Source: Panicum virgatum
Taxonomy: Eukaryota > Streptophyta > Magnoliopsida > Poales > Poaceae
Length of the DNA stretch: 64,000 nt
Direction: 5' to 3'
Assembly (NCBI RefSeq): GCF_016808335.1
Contig: NC_053136.1
Coordinates: forward strand, 2,400,531-2,464,530
Positions 22,423 through 33,817 of this stretch are shown here, piece after piece (the stretch's first letter is position 1; each line of letters opens with the position of its first letter). Under the pieces are notes generated by a model. The model did no database searches, was not told the origin of the DNA, and was given only the letters and a program-made list of their open reading frames with translations. The position numbers were made by a program, and so were the translations under genes.

Positions 22423-23617
22423 GGATCTCTTCTTTTTTTTTTATTTCTAGGCAACGGTCTATACTGTGTTTTTTTTGGAATATGAAGACTATTACTTGGA
22501 CTGAATTACTCGCCCAGGACAGAACGTGTCTCGTTATATAATAATGAAGCGCATAGGGAAAATTGTTGCTGCTCTGCCAGGTTAGGCCATTAGATCTCTA
22601 ACCAATGCTCAGATTCTCAACAGCATTTCATGTTTGGTAAGGGACATGTGTACTCCATTAGTCCATTTATCTGTGCTTGAATTATGAGACTTAAATTGCT
22701 GTATTTTACTCAGCTCGTTGCAAGTTGCTGATTGGACCATGAGAGTGGGTAATTTACATGCCCATCCTAAGAATGAGTTTTTCTCCTGCCCCAATGATCC
22801 TGGTTAGCCCCAGTTGGCTGAAGGTTTCTAGAACGTGGATAGGCACGACGGCATTGCCTGATCCCATCTTCGTTTGTGATCTGCTCTGTGTCTGGTACGC
22901 GATTTTATTCGCTTCTGGGAGGAGTACGCAATGCTTATGTCCTCGCACAGGGGGAAAAGAAAAAGAAGTGATTAGTGATGCGTCTTTGGAGATTGGCATC
23001 TCAGTGCATGTAGCAATCGAATAACCAATCCCTACCCGTCTTCCCACGGGCAAACACACATCTTCTTGGGGAAATCAAATGTGCATATAGACATATAGTG
23101 TCCTACGCTTATTCAACTGGGCAAACAGTATGCATCAACAAGTAAAAATGAGTGTGCGCGTGTTTGTGAGCGTACTATTTCTGGGAGGGGGAACAGGCAA
23201 AAAGAAAAAAAAACAGCAAGATATAACCTACTCCAACATGCGCCTGATTGGGCAGAATCTACCATAAATTGATTTGGCAAGTAAACCTTCTTGGAGATTT
23301 AATTTGGAACAACCAAGCAACTCACTCAAAAAACCTAAGGATGATGCTTCCAAGATGGGATCGAAAGATAGGCTTTCGCGAGAATCTCTCATCGTCATCA
23401 CACACAAGAGGGATACAAGCTCCTAGAAGATCATGTATGCCGCATATGTGCCCGATGGCATATAACACCAAGTCACCAACCAACCAAGTAGTATTCCTTT
23501 GCTCGCCTATAAATAGGACTAAGGTGTGGCAGCTAGCTCGGCATCATCAAGAAGTGAGTGAGCTCACAAACGATCTAAGCCAAGCAGTCACAGTATCCTA
23601 AGTTCCTAACCACCAGC
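22423..23617 (+). promoter_or_regulatory. intergenic DNA with small-HSP promoter (TATA at 23508)
   Basis: The first half is the 3' flank of the preceding gene and shows nothing else. Close to the HSP gene, TATAAATA is at 23508-23515, 103 bp before the ATG. Upstream, TTCGCGAGAATCTC (23375-23388) approximates the alternating GAA/TTC heat-shock element, though imperfectly. Confidence 0.55.
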
Positions 23618-24139
23618 ATGTCGATGATCACCAGCATGCTGACCGGACGCAAGCAGCAGCAGAGCCAGAAGCCGCAGGGCGGCACGCGCACCGGCGGCGG
23701 CGGCGCGGAGGTCGTTGAGCCGGTGAGCATCGACATCCTGGAGCCGTTCGTGGACGCCATCTCGCTGACGGCGTTCGCGGCGCCGGCGCAGGGGCTGCCG
23801 ACGTTCGCGACGGCGAGCATGGACTGGAAGGAGACGCCGACGGCGCACGTGTTCATGGCGGACCTCCCCGGGGTGCGCCGCGACGAGGTGAAGGTGGAGG
23901 TGGAGGAGGAGAAGGTGCTCAAGATCAGCGGGCAGCGGCAGCGCGCCGCCGAGGACAAGGGCGACCGGTGGCACCGCGTCGAGCGGAGCTCCGAGCGCTT
24001 CGTGCGCACCGTGCGGCTGCCGCCCAACGCCAACACCGACACCGTCCACGCCACGCTCGAGAACGGCGTGCTCACCGTCACCGTGCCCAAGGACAACGAA
24101 CGCAAGGCCTACGGCCGCCTCATCCCCATCGCCAACTAG
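23618..24139 (+). CDS. small heat shock protein (alpha-crystallin/HSP20 family)
   Basis: An intronless gene of 173 residues, typical for plant small HSPs, which are ATP-independent holdases. The alpha-crystallin domain spans about residues 65-160, with consensus I at PGVRRDEVKVEVEEEKVLKI and consensus II at LENGVLTVTVPK. The tail has the IxI-type motif IPI in GRLIPIAN, which docks neighbouring dimers. The N-terminal arm (Gln/Gly-rich, then SIDILEPFVDAISLTAF) lacks the start I know from class I (SLFDPFSLDLWDPF type) and has no transit peptide or peroxisomal tail. I take it as cytosolic or nuclear with class unresolved. The TATA box and heat-shock-like element upstream fit heat induction. Confidence 0.92.
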   Translation: MSMITSMLTGRKQQQSQKPQGGTRTGGGGAEVVEPVSIDILEPFVDAISLTAFAAPAQGLPTFATASMDWKETPTAHVFMADLPGVRRDEVKVEVEEEKVLKISGQRQRAAEDKGDRWHRVERSSERFVRTVRLPPNANTDTVHATLENGVLTVTVPKDNERKAYGRLIPIAN

Positions 24140-24605
24140 CTCTCTCGACCGATTGATAACTCGACCCATCAATCGGCGATATGGATTATTCATGATCACT
24201 ACTTACCATAATACAGTGCATGATAGCGTCCGATCAAAATATGTGTGTGTGTGTGTCTCAGTGTTGAAGCATGCCTATGTTCTTGCTTGGTTGACCAAGT
24301 GGTAGTAAAAGCACATCTAGATATGTATGCATACGTAGAGAGGATCAATAATAAATGACTTGCACTGTTGCATGGTATGGATGCATATGGTGCTCGTCAC
24401 CACTTCATCCAACTTGCATGGTGAAAGTCTTTTGTGCCATAATTCAGGGAATAAATTTGAGTTTTCTATATATGTGTGCGCTTATTTTAATTTGTTCTTG
24501 ATTCCTTGGTCCTTGCTCTCTCTTTTTTCTTCTACAAACATAAAAAATAGTTATAAACTCGATCGACCGGAAAACCAAGAGCACCCCCCCCCCCCAAACT
24601 CAGTC
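24140..24605. other. 3' flank of the small-HSP gene
   Basis: AT-rich, with a TG dinucleotide run near 24,242-24,257 and an 11-C run near 24,584. No gene is seen. Confidence 0.5.
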
Positions 24606-25153
24606 TCAGAGCAACTCTAGTAATAGCCTTTAAATGCTAAATGGTGGTTTGGGGGTTGCATCTATTTTATAGGGATTTCTAAATTTGCTTTAACTCCAAC
24701 CAGTGGCGGTATAGGGATTTCTAAATTTGCTTTAACTCCAACCAATGGCGGAGCCAGTTCCAGCACCAAGGGGGCTCCTTCCTCTTCCCCTCTCTTCTTC
24801 TTCCTCCTTTCCCCTCTCTCCTCCCTCCTTTCTGTTTGCCTCCAATGGAGTTCCTAGGGGTGTGTGTGTGGTGGTGGGTGATGGTGGTGTGTGTGTGGGG
24901 GGGGGGGGGGGCTTGAGCCCTCATGCCCCACCCTGGCTCCGCCCCTAACTCCAGCAATAGCCCTCAATTCTAACTTATAATAGATGCCTCTCTACTTCTC
25001 TAGAGATCTCTAGAAATGGAGGGTGGAGGTGGAGATTTGGAGACCTAAAAAAATAGAGGGTCTTGTAGAGTTTATGCTGGTATCTTTATCATTTAACCCC
25101 TTAAACTTAAGATAGAGAGTTACTTAGAGCATCTACTAGAGTTGCTTTGCATA
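24606..25153. mobile_element. MITE with AGCAACTCTAGTA ends, containing a second MITE
   Basis: The left end reads GAGCAACTCTAGTAATAG and the right end, inverted, AAGCAACTCTAGTAGATG. Inside, a 40-bp string that starts ATAGGGATTTCTAAATTTGC occurs twice in direct order (about 24,670 and 24,711). A 205-bp hAT-type MITE (24743-24947) is nested between the two halves, so the outer element is older. Confidence 0.65.
24743..24947. mobile_element. nested hAT-type MITE, GGCGGAGCC ends
   Basis: The ends CAATGGCGGAGCCAG and CTGGCTCCGCCCCTA are near-perfect inverted repeats. The flanks actccaac and actccagc form an 8-bp duplication with one mismatch. The interior is CT-rich and then GT-rich, and includes a long G run ending near 24,911. 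Confidence 0.7.
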
Positions 25154-25716
25154 AAAAAATATTCATGCAATTTATGTTTTTGCGAGGGCAGTTGGCTTTC
25201 GATCTAACTGTTCGCACTGAAACCCAACCACTACTTACCCCTGGCCCACTCAAGCACTAATCACCCGTCAAAAGCCACATTAATCTAGCTCATCATATTC
25301 TCAATGCAATTGCAATAATTACCGTCCGCTTTGAAAGCTTGGTACTTTGCTCATCCATAACATCATAGTTTTAATCTCAAAGCTCTCAACCCCTCCCCTC
25401 CCAAACACTGGAATATGCTCTCATATCATGCCTCCTTTCCAACTTTTTCATGTAAAATTAACCAAATAAACATTATTTTTTTTAGAAAAAAGATACTCCA
25501 GTAGAAGAGACGAGGTATAGTAGTAATAAATAAAAGAAAAAAATATTTGTTACAGATTCGCTTCTCTTTTTTTCCCACCACGCAGTAAAACCCAAAACTA
25601 CAAGTCGAAACCACACACCCCTATCTCCTCGCGTCGGCGGCCTTTGACGTTCCCACCCTCACCGCCGTCGGATCAACCGCGCGCTCTGCCTCCAGGAGAC
25701 CGCTGCCTCGCCGCCG
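25154..25716 (+). promoter_or_regulatory. promoter and 5' leader of the next gene
   Basis: AT-rich to about 25,600, then a C-rich leader of about 100 bp before the ATG at 25717. No definite TATA box is seen. Confidence 0.4.
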
Positions 25717-28324
25717 ATGGGCTTGCTCCGCCGGATCTCCGGCTTCTTCGGCATCTCCCGTGACGATGCCGACCACCCTGACTCCTCATCCTCCAACGCC
25801 GCCGCCGCCGCCGCGGAATTCCCGCACGACAGGGCGGCTGCGGCGGCAGCGGCGGCTCACGGCGCGAGGCGGGGGTTCAGCGTCCAGGTTCCCGTCCCCG
25901 TCGAGCGGCAGGGCCCCGGGCCCGTGCTGGTGCCCTGCCCCCAGGGGGACGGCGGCGTGCAGGTAGCCCTCGAGATTGCTTTTTCCATGGCCGATGATGG
26001 CGTCAGTTGTAGTTGTGCTCCGGAGTCAGCGGGATCTGGTTCACAGAAAGAGCCTTTCGTAGATGCTTCTTCTAGTGTCTGATTTCTCAATTGTTGTGTG
26101 CTACTCTCCTCTGTTCAATTCAGTGCAAATGTAGAATTTGACAGGTGCGGGTCGTGCTATTAACTTCGTGGTGTTTTTTCCCCCTTGGATGGTCTTGCAT
26201 TTTGTGAATTTGGGTTCTGGACCTAAATTACTTGACTAGGAACATTTTATTTCCTAGACAATTAGTTTAGCATAGTGATGCATTTTTACAACAGTCCCTT
26301 GTATGCCAAGCGAAGACTACACTTTGTTTTAATAGTCAGTGCATTTTAGGTGCAAAGTTTCATTTGTGAACTTTGTACGTAGCATTTGTGGACGATGGGA
26401 TAAGAGGGAGGGAGTCTAATGCAAGCAATGACCAATGTAGATCACCTTCGTTAGATCTTACGATCTTCAGTCAGTGTTATCCCTTGCATTCAAAGTTGAT
26501 GCAGCAGTTTGAGGCCATGCTTCTGTCACTGTAAGGTAACACATACTGCTATATGTGGGTTGGATGAGAAGGTATATAGGCCATATTGCTTGCTTAAAAT
26601 CTAAGTATGTTAAATACCAGTAGTTCAGAACATATGAGGGCCTCAGGGGTTATGTCTTTGTCCTAGAAATTCATTTGATTGACAAAGTATATCTTGATGC
26701 TATGTACTCTCAGTAATTTCCCTTGTTTCATTCGATTGCCCCTTGGTCATAGTCCAGCTATCTCTAAACTGATACTACCTAGGAATCGCCATATCTTATT
26801 AAAGTATAAATATACAATGAGTTTAGCTGCTTTATTTTTGGGTATTAGATGTTACTTACTTTTGCTACTATGTGTGTTTATAGTTGAGGTGCAGTTACTT
26901 TTACTACCGTGCGTGTTTATAGTTGAGGTGTAGTTATGCTCTGGTGGGTTCATTTTAATTTGGTTAGGTCAGTATGTCTTGGCTCTTCTTTCCTTGAATT
27001 ATTTCTTTTGATTTGGTTAGGTCAGTTATGGACAGTACTTTTTCATGTAACAGGTTTGTCATACATGTGTTGCTATCAATGATTTGTCGGCTAAGGTATA
27101 GTTTTATTAACTTGTAGTGTGTTTACAAGAAGGATGGTTTGAGATGGTTGGTTTTGTGTGGGCTTTGACATTATGATTTTTAAATTTGCATTAACTAATG
27201 TTTCAAAGCATACAATTGTGAATTCCATTTTTCTGGACATGAATTATTTGTGAATTCCAACTTTGTTTGCGAAAACAAGAGGTGTTTGGTGGAACCAGAC
27301 CCTTTGGTTTGTCTTTATGACACATTGTGTCTTCTGCCAGTTGTTCTGTAAACAGTTTTTGGTTGGATTTTTTAAATTATAGAACAATCCCCACGTACAA
27401 ACTTGACAATGGATTTCCTTAATATATTCTGAAAAAGAAATGTTACATCAATCAGTATTTCTTAGTTGTCAACCATTTGCAATTGCAAATACGGTTCTAT
27501 TCTTGTAGGACATAAAGCTAGCAAATTGCCATATTTACCTATAACACATGCATTTGTCGTTCAGTAGACTCTTTGATTCCTGTTGTAGGACATCAAACTG
27601 CCAAAATTGATATTCCACATCAGACTTTAATTATACTAGTTCCTCTTTCTGTATATGTTACAAATTGAGTGAACATTTTTGGTGGTACTGATGTGCTTTT
27701 GAGAGAAGGGGATATCTTAAGTTAAAAGGAGTGGCTGTTGCACATTGTTATGTATGCTGATGAGCATCCAAATATCTGTTCACCTAACAAATTTTGTGTC
27801 ACGTCTACTCTTTTTTAAGCAAGCAATCATCATAGTAGTATTTTTTTTGAGTCATATTACTTTATGGAATGGTGCCTTTGTTTCTAGTTTATTATGGGCA
27901 TAGATTGCATCGAGCTAAAATGATCTAACCAAACAAGTGCCCCTTTTTCATGGATATTTGTGTTTTTAGTGTGCATGCTGAATCCTTTCAGTGTTGTCAG
28001 TTGTCTCATATTGCACTGCTTGCGTTTGAACTTTGAAGAAACAGTCATTGTAACATGCTGCTATGTGTCCTGCATTTATTCAACCAGGGATTTCGGTGGT
28101 ATACAAGGAAGCTGAGGATTGATGAAGATGGGGACGTGGCTGATGAGTTCTTGGATGAGGTTATTCCGGAAAGCTCGATCAACAACGGCACTAGCCCAGT
28201 TGGAAGGTTCCAACCGAAATACAACACGAAACCAGCCAGTCTAGCGATGAGAAAGCAGATTATCGCCGTTGACGGCGACATCCGCCACAGCTTGGAACAC
28301 CAAGGGCAACTGCAGTGGGTGTGA
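25717..28324 (+). CDS. conserved plant protein of unknown function, 160 residues
   Basis: Two exons, 25717-25962 and 28088-28324, are separated by a 2.1-kb intron (CAG|GTAGCC ... CAG|GGATTT). The N-terminus MGLLRRISGFFGISRDD begins with Met-Gly, an N-myristoylation possibility with basic residues after it. An Ala-rich stretch follows, then a conserved-looking block (FSVQVPVPVERQGPGPVLVP) and a C-terminal domain (GFRWYTRKLRIDEDGDVADE, then FLDEVIPE). I recall plant proteins of this shape but no assigned function. The strong change in GC between the exons is normal for grasses. The frame is open and continuous across both exons. Confidence 0.8.
26856..26933. repeat. 39-bp tandem duplication in an intron
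   Basis: Two adjacent 39-bp units, each starting TTACTTTT and ending GAGGTG(C/T)AG, lie within the intron of the 160-residue protein gene. They differ at four positions. Confidence 0.75.
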
Positions 28325-28798
28325 GTGGATATGCAATCTTCCTCCACTGTTCGCGTTGGCCAGAAGCGCGCACAGGAGTGCCTCCATGATTCTTCGTTCA
28401 GTGTGTTTGGGATGGATCATCTCATGGTGATCACTAGATCCCTTGTACCACTAGTAGTTGTACATTATCGTATCGAACAATGACGGAGGTAAACAAGCTG
28501 CTGCTGGAAATTTAATGGGTAGTGTGCTTGCTTGCTAATTGGTTAAATTTGGAATTGGTAATGTGCTTGCTTGCTAATGGAGCCATTGGTTCCTTGCATT
28601 TCATGTACAGAATATGCAGCAACTGACAGAGTCTGATGTAGTCTGTGAATGTGCCCCTTCGTTTCCCCATTTATCCTTGAATCTTAGACAGGATTTAGCA
28701 TCTCAACATAACCCCAGCCACAGCACACAATTTCCATTTCTTTCTCTCCCTTTTGTGAGGAAGCTTTAATCTGCAGTCAGTGTATCATTAATTCAGTA
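28325..28798. other. 3' flank
   Basis: Probable 3' UTR and downstream DNA of the 160-residue protein gene. A short direct repeat (TGTGCTTGCTTGCTAAT) occurs near 28,520 and 28,560. Nothing else is seen. Confidence 0.5.
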
Positions 28799-28876
28799 CT
28801 ACATCCGTTCCAAATTATAGTTTATTTGACTTTTTTATTTTAAATTTGACCACTCGTTTTTTAAACGGAGGGAGCA
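28799..28876. mobile_element. short Stowaway-like MITE
   Basis: A 78-bp segment between TA dinucleotides. It runs from CTACATCCGTTCC to ACGGAGGGAGCA, which matches the CTCCCTCCGT ends of Stowaway MITEs in degenerate form. The inner palindrome of full-length members is reduced. Confidence 0.6.
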
Positions 28877-28989
28877 TATGTGAAAGCTTACTTGACAACC
28901 AGATGAACGCAGAGTATGCCATGCCAGGCCGCCAATCGTATACTGCTACTTGTTTATATCATTTAAAAAACCAAACACTACACAACAAT

Positions 28990-29268
28990 GGCCCTGTTTG
29001 GATACTCTAACTATGTTAGAGGTTAGAGTTAGTATCTAATTCATGGGTATCTATGAACTAACTCTAACCAAAGAGATGTTTGGATAGAAGGGTTAGATTG
29101 ACAATAAATACATCTTTTCAATCATTTGGCCTCTTTCTAGCAAAAGAGAGAGGACAAAAGGTGGGCCCCATCTAATCTAACCCCAATAAGCATCCATTGG
29201 AGGGGATAATTTTTTTGGATGGGTTAGATGCATCTAACCAACTCTAACCCTGCTATCCAAACAAAACC
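28990..29268. mobile_element. MITE, GGCCCTGTTTGGATA ends
   Basis: A 279-bp segment with inverted ends GGCCCTGTTTGGATA and TATCCAAACAAAACC, flanked by aat on both sides. The interior repeats TTAGAGTTAG and CTAACTCTAA words. No coding capacity. Confidence 0.7.
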
Positions 29269-30694
29269 AATATCACGATGCAACATGCCAATCAAAAAGT
29301 CCACACGGCATCTTAAAAAAATTGGTGGATGTGTGCACGTACTTTATACTAAATCTGCAGTTGTATCGTATCCATGCTTTCCTTTTCATTCCCAGTCTGT
29401 AATAATTTTCTAATACAGGAAACGATGGCATACCTACCAAAACTAATAATGTATAGAATTCGCTAGTAATTATTTCATGGAGAGGATATCATCTGATATA
29501 TTCGCATGAATAACAAATTCCTGAACCGAGGCTCATTTCTGTCATTTGGCTCATATATAGGGGTAGTTCCTTTTTTTTTTGAGGGAATATATAGGAGTAG
29601 TTTCGAGTAAAAAAAAGCAAGGAGTTCTAGAAGGTACATTTTTTTTGAGAAATTTCTAGAAGATATACATGGGCAGCCGGCGAAGGAAGTTGCTTGCTGC
29701 GTCGCCGCAGGTGGGCCAGGCAGGGCTATCCATCCATCCACCTACCAATCGCGGCGCAGCTTCTGGCTCACGATAGGCCCATGCCCCAATCATCATCGCC
29801 CTTCGTGGGCCCCACTGCGAGCCGGCCCATGCGCCCTCGCCTCCTCCGGCCTACGGTCCACGGAGAACCGGGTCCACGGCTCCACGCCATCTCTTCTTCC
29901 TCCTCCTCTCATCGTCGTCGCGGGGCTCCTCCTCCTCCTTCCGGCCTTACAAACCCACCGCCCCGCCGGACCCACTTGCTGGCTCGGCGCCGCCTCGAGG
30001 CTCCCCCGCGGCCGCTGCATTGCGGGTGACCTCTTCTACGAGAGCCGCGAGCGGCTGCGGCTGCGAGACGGGAGGTGTGCGGTCCTTGGTTGCGGCTTCT
30101 GCCCTGTCCGCTGCGGCGAGCTGCTCCGCGCGGGCGGGCCTGAGACTGGTGAGAGGAGTGGTACTTTTTTTAAGAGAGAGTAGTGATACGGCCCGCTACG
30201 TTTGACGCTTTGCTTGCATTTAATCTACGTGTTTTTGCTACGACAATAGCTAGCCATTGTGAATTTGCTAGCGCGGGTTTCTGCTATTTATCGATTTTTC
30301 TTTCTGTCGTGGAGTTAAGCGGGTAAAGGAAACACCGTAAAATGGCCATATGGGCTCGACAAGAAATCGTTTGTGTTTCATTCTTTTCTAAGCAGAATGT
30401 TCGATTGGTATCTGATGAGTAAAATGCGTGTGGAATGCTCGGAATTTAGTGCGAACTTCGTTGGCTCCCTTTGTGTATATCTTCCTTACCGTACAATTGG
30501 ACACGAACGAGAAAATTGTACTTGGAAAATTTGAGACCTTTCGCTTTCCTCTATATATGTCTTCCTTCGTGCCTCTCAGTGCTTGTTTCTTTTGGTTTCA
30601 GCAGAAAATTCTTGCATATATTCATCCCATTATTGGTACTCCGGTTGCTGTTGAGTGATTGGGAAAGCTGTTTGGCCGGAAAGCATTTTTGGTC
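29269..30694 (+). promoter_or_regulatory. promoter and spliced 5' leader of the bZIP gene
   Basis: From about 29,850 to 30,150 the sequence is C-rich leader-like and ends at a plausible donor (GAGACTG|GTGAGAGG). A second leader exon probably starts after TTTCAG near 30,602 and runs into the ATG at 30695. The exact exon borders in the leader are not certain. Short upstream ATGs occur and could affect translation. Confidence 0.4.
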
Positions 30695-33600
30695 ATGGGA
30701 AGCAATGACCCTAGCACACCCTCCAAGGCTCCAAAGGCATCAGAACAAGTACCAGAACAGTGATATCACACCTGTACTTTTTGAAATGACATTTCCTTTG
30801 TTTAGTTTTGTTGTCTATTCGGCTGAAGTTTTTTTCCTAGTGCAATAACCTTAGAATACCTACTGGCTCTAATGATTTTCTAGAATCGTTGTGATTGTGC
30901 TGCAGCCAAATTAGTGAAACATGCCAAATAAGTAGTATTAATTGGCGCTTTTATGGACTAACAGATAGAAGTCCGCATTCTATTTTTCTCAGATTATGTA
31001 GCTGAAGAACTATTTTAAGTCAACTTGGTGCCTTTGATGCTACTACATTCGTTATATATCTGTCTAAGCAGCACTTGAATAATGCCCTGAACTGCACTAA
31101 CTGCAATATGTTCTGCATATTCTGTTCTATTTGCGTAGGCTAGTTCCTTTCAGTGACAAAACGAAATACCCATCTAGGTCAAAACACAACTGTCCTGTTT
31201 CTACTGTGACTGAACACATAGTATGCTTGTTTACCCTTTCTTGTGCGTTTCTTACCTGTCCTCAGGATCAACCTTCAGCCACTACATCCGGGGCAACAGC
31301 TTCAGTTTACCCTGAATGGCCCAGCTTTCAGGTTATTCCATATAAAATGTTCTCTTACTAATAAATGAAGACTAATCTTTTCCTTTTATGTACCTTTTAT
31401 TTTTATCAAATAATTTTCCTTTCCTTTATCTCCTGATTGTTAAAAATCTTGGTAGGCTTACTCAGCAATTCCACCACATGGATTCTTTCCCCCTACTGTC
31501 GCTGCAAATCCACAGGCTCATCCATACATGTGGGGAGCTCAGGTGGCCTCTACATCTGCAACTTTGTGTTTCCCCCCACACTCAACGTCTCTCTTCTCTG
31601 TCAATCTCTATTGTTATTGTTAATCTGTATTTATATGCTTATAATGCAAGGACATGCGATTTTAATATGTGAATCAATGTTCCTTAATTGCAGCCCATGG
31701 TACCACCGTACGGGACGCCGCCATCACCTTATGTGATGTATCCACCTGGAACAGTATATGCCCATCCCTCTACAGCACCTGTATGCACTTTAAGCCTAAC
31801 AAAATCTCATCTACATGTTAGCTTTGTACGTGCACCTTCTTATCCTGTTTTGTGCTAATGAATAACTAATTTGTTAGGGTATGCATCCATTTAGTCATTA
31901 TCCTATGCCAACAAATGGACATGCTGAAACTCCTGTAAGTAACCAACTGTGTTTGTCCCCTTTTGCTCATCACTGTTTCATGTAATCCTGAAATATATCT
32001 TTCAGGGAGCTGCGCCAAGTGCTCCAGAAATGAACGGTGAGTCTTGTACTCTTGTCCAAGGTTAATAGTTGAATATCAAGGTCACTTGGAGCATGGAAAT
32101 TAAAACTAGGCTTCTGGTAATAATTACAGGAAAAAATGAGCCTGGCAGAATGTCTGCTCCATCTGCCAATGGGATTACCTCCCACAGGTTTTTATTTGTT
32201 AGTCATGTATATGTCACAAATTTCTATAGTTCGCACACAATCTAATAACCAAACTTTTTACCTGCAGTGAGAGTGGAAGTGAGAGTGAGAGTGAAGGAAG
32301 TGACGCCAATTCCCAAAATGTGAGATTGATCAGTGGTTCTTTATTCTTTCTTGTCATAACACTTCTTTCAGACTTCTGAGTTTTTTTAGTTTTTTTTCTG
32401 TCGCAGGATTCACACTCAAAGGACAATGATGGAAAGGAAGACGGTAGGCATCTGAGGACTTGTTTCTTTTTCATGATAATGACTAATAGAATTACATATC
32501 TATTTTCAAAAGATGATAGGTGTATTCTGTCGTGCAGGCAGTTCGCAGAATGGCATATCTTATTCAGCATCACAGGGAATGTTAAATCAAACCATGCCGA
32601 TGATTCCAATACAACCGGGTGCGATGGTTGGAGTTCCTGGCTCCACAGCTAACTTGAATATTGGAATGGACTACTGGACTGCTCCTGGTTCTGCAACTGT
32701 CCCTGCAACACAGGGCAAAGCAACTTCTGGTTCAGCACGAGGAGATCAATGGGTACTGTCCTTGGGCATGTATTTGCTTATCTTTATGAATTATATTTAT
32801 ACTATAATCTTGATCTTCGAGGATTGGCATCTCTTGTTAATGTTGGTATAGTATTTCTTGTTTTGTAGAACCAAGTACTGTTTTTTTTAAAAAATTATAC
32901 ATTCACTTTGTTGATAGTGCTGTTCTAGAAATAAATTTGTAATAATAGCTCCAAAGACAAACTATAGGATGCCATATTGTTTTCCATGTTTCAGATAAAA
33001 ATTACATGGGTTTGTTAGGAACACCATCCTTTAAACAATAAGAGAAATTAAGTTAGCAGCAAACCATAGGCTCTCCACTCTGTTTTTTAAATCTGTATTT
33101 GGTGGATGGGTCATGGGTATCCACAAGATATCATCTTTTGGAATGCCCAGTTATGTTTTGTATGTGGTAATTGGTAAACATAAGAAACCAACAAGGGTGC
33201 CATGCTTCTGCTGCTGTACTTGGTTAGTGCTTTTGTGTGTAGATTAATATAGGAAAAGTTAACTACTGCAAACTGTGATTGCACAATGGCAATTTTCAGG
33301 ATGAAAGGGAACTCAAGAAGCAGAAACGAAAGCAATCTAATCGAGAATCAGCACGCAGGTCCCGGCTGCGCAAGCAGGTATTGTGCAACGTGGAAATGCT
33401 GACATCCTGCTAGGCTGCTACCTAAGTAGTATCTTTTAAGTTTCAAGAGAACTTTGTCCAATGCTTCCGTGATTGTATTCCAGGCTGAGTGCGAGGAGCT
33501 TGGGCAACGTGCTGAATCTTTAAGGTCGGAAAACTCCTCTCTTAGAGCTGAGCTTGAACGGATTAGAAAGGAGTACGAACAGTTACTTTCACAGAATGCT

Positions 33601-33817
33601 TCCCTCAAGGTATATTGCTCCAGTGATTGTGATTCTTTCAGATAGGTTATTTTCTGCAATAGATGTTGGCCTCAACTCAAAGTTGGTCTGATTTTTGCAG
33701 GAAAAGCTAGGGGCAACCAGTGATTCTATTCCTGACATGAATGAGCAGAACGACGGAGGTGGCAGCGGCTACAAGAAGCAGCCTGATTCCGATGCCCAGC
33801 CTGGGAACGAGTCTTGA
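30695..33817 (+). CDS. G-box-binding bZIP transcription factor (GBF/HBP-1a type)
   Basis: Thirteen coding exons, 354 residues: 30695-30748, 31266-31331, 31456-31542, 31694-31780, 31878-31934, 32006-32036, 32130-32187, 32268-32319, 32407-32443, 32538-32752, 33300-33377, 33484-33609, 33701-33817. The N-terminal half is the Pro-rich MFMR activation region of GBFs ([34 protein letters not shown]). An acidic Ser/Glu block follows ([18 protein letters not shown]). The basic region [14 protein letters not shown] keeps the N-x7-R DNA contact and recognises ACGT cores such as CACGTG. It is followed by leucine heptads to about residue 316. A nuclear dimer is expected. All 12 introns are GT-AG and every junction keeps frame. 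The intron-rich MFMR part and the bZIP split after RLRKQ are typical of this group. Confidence 0.95.
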
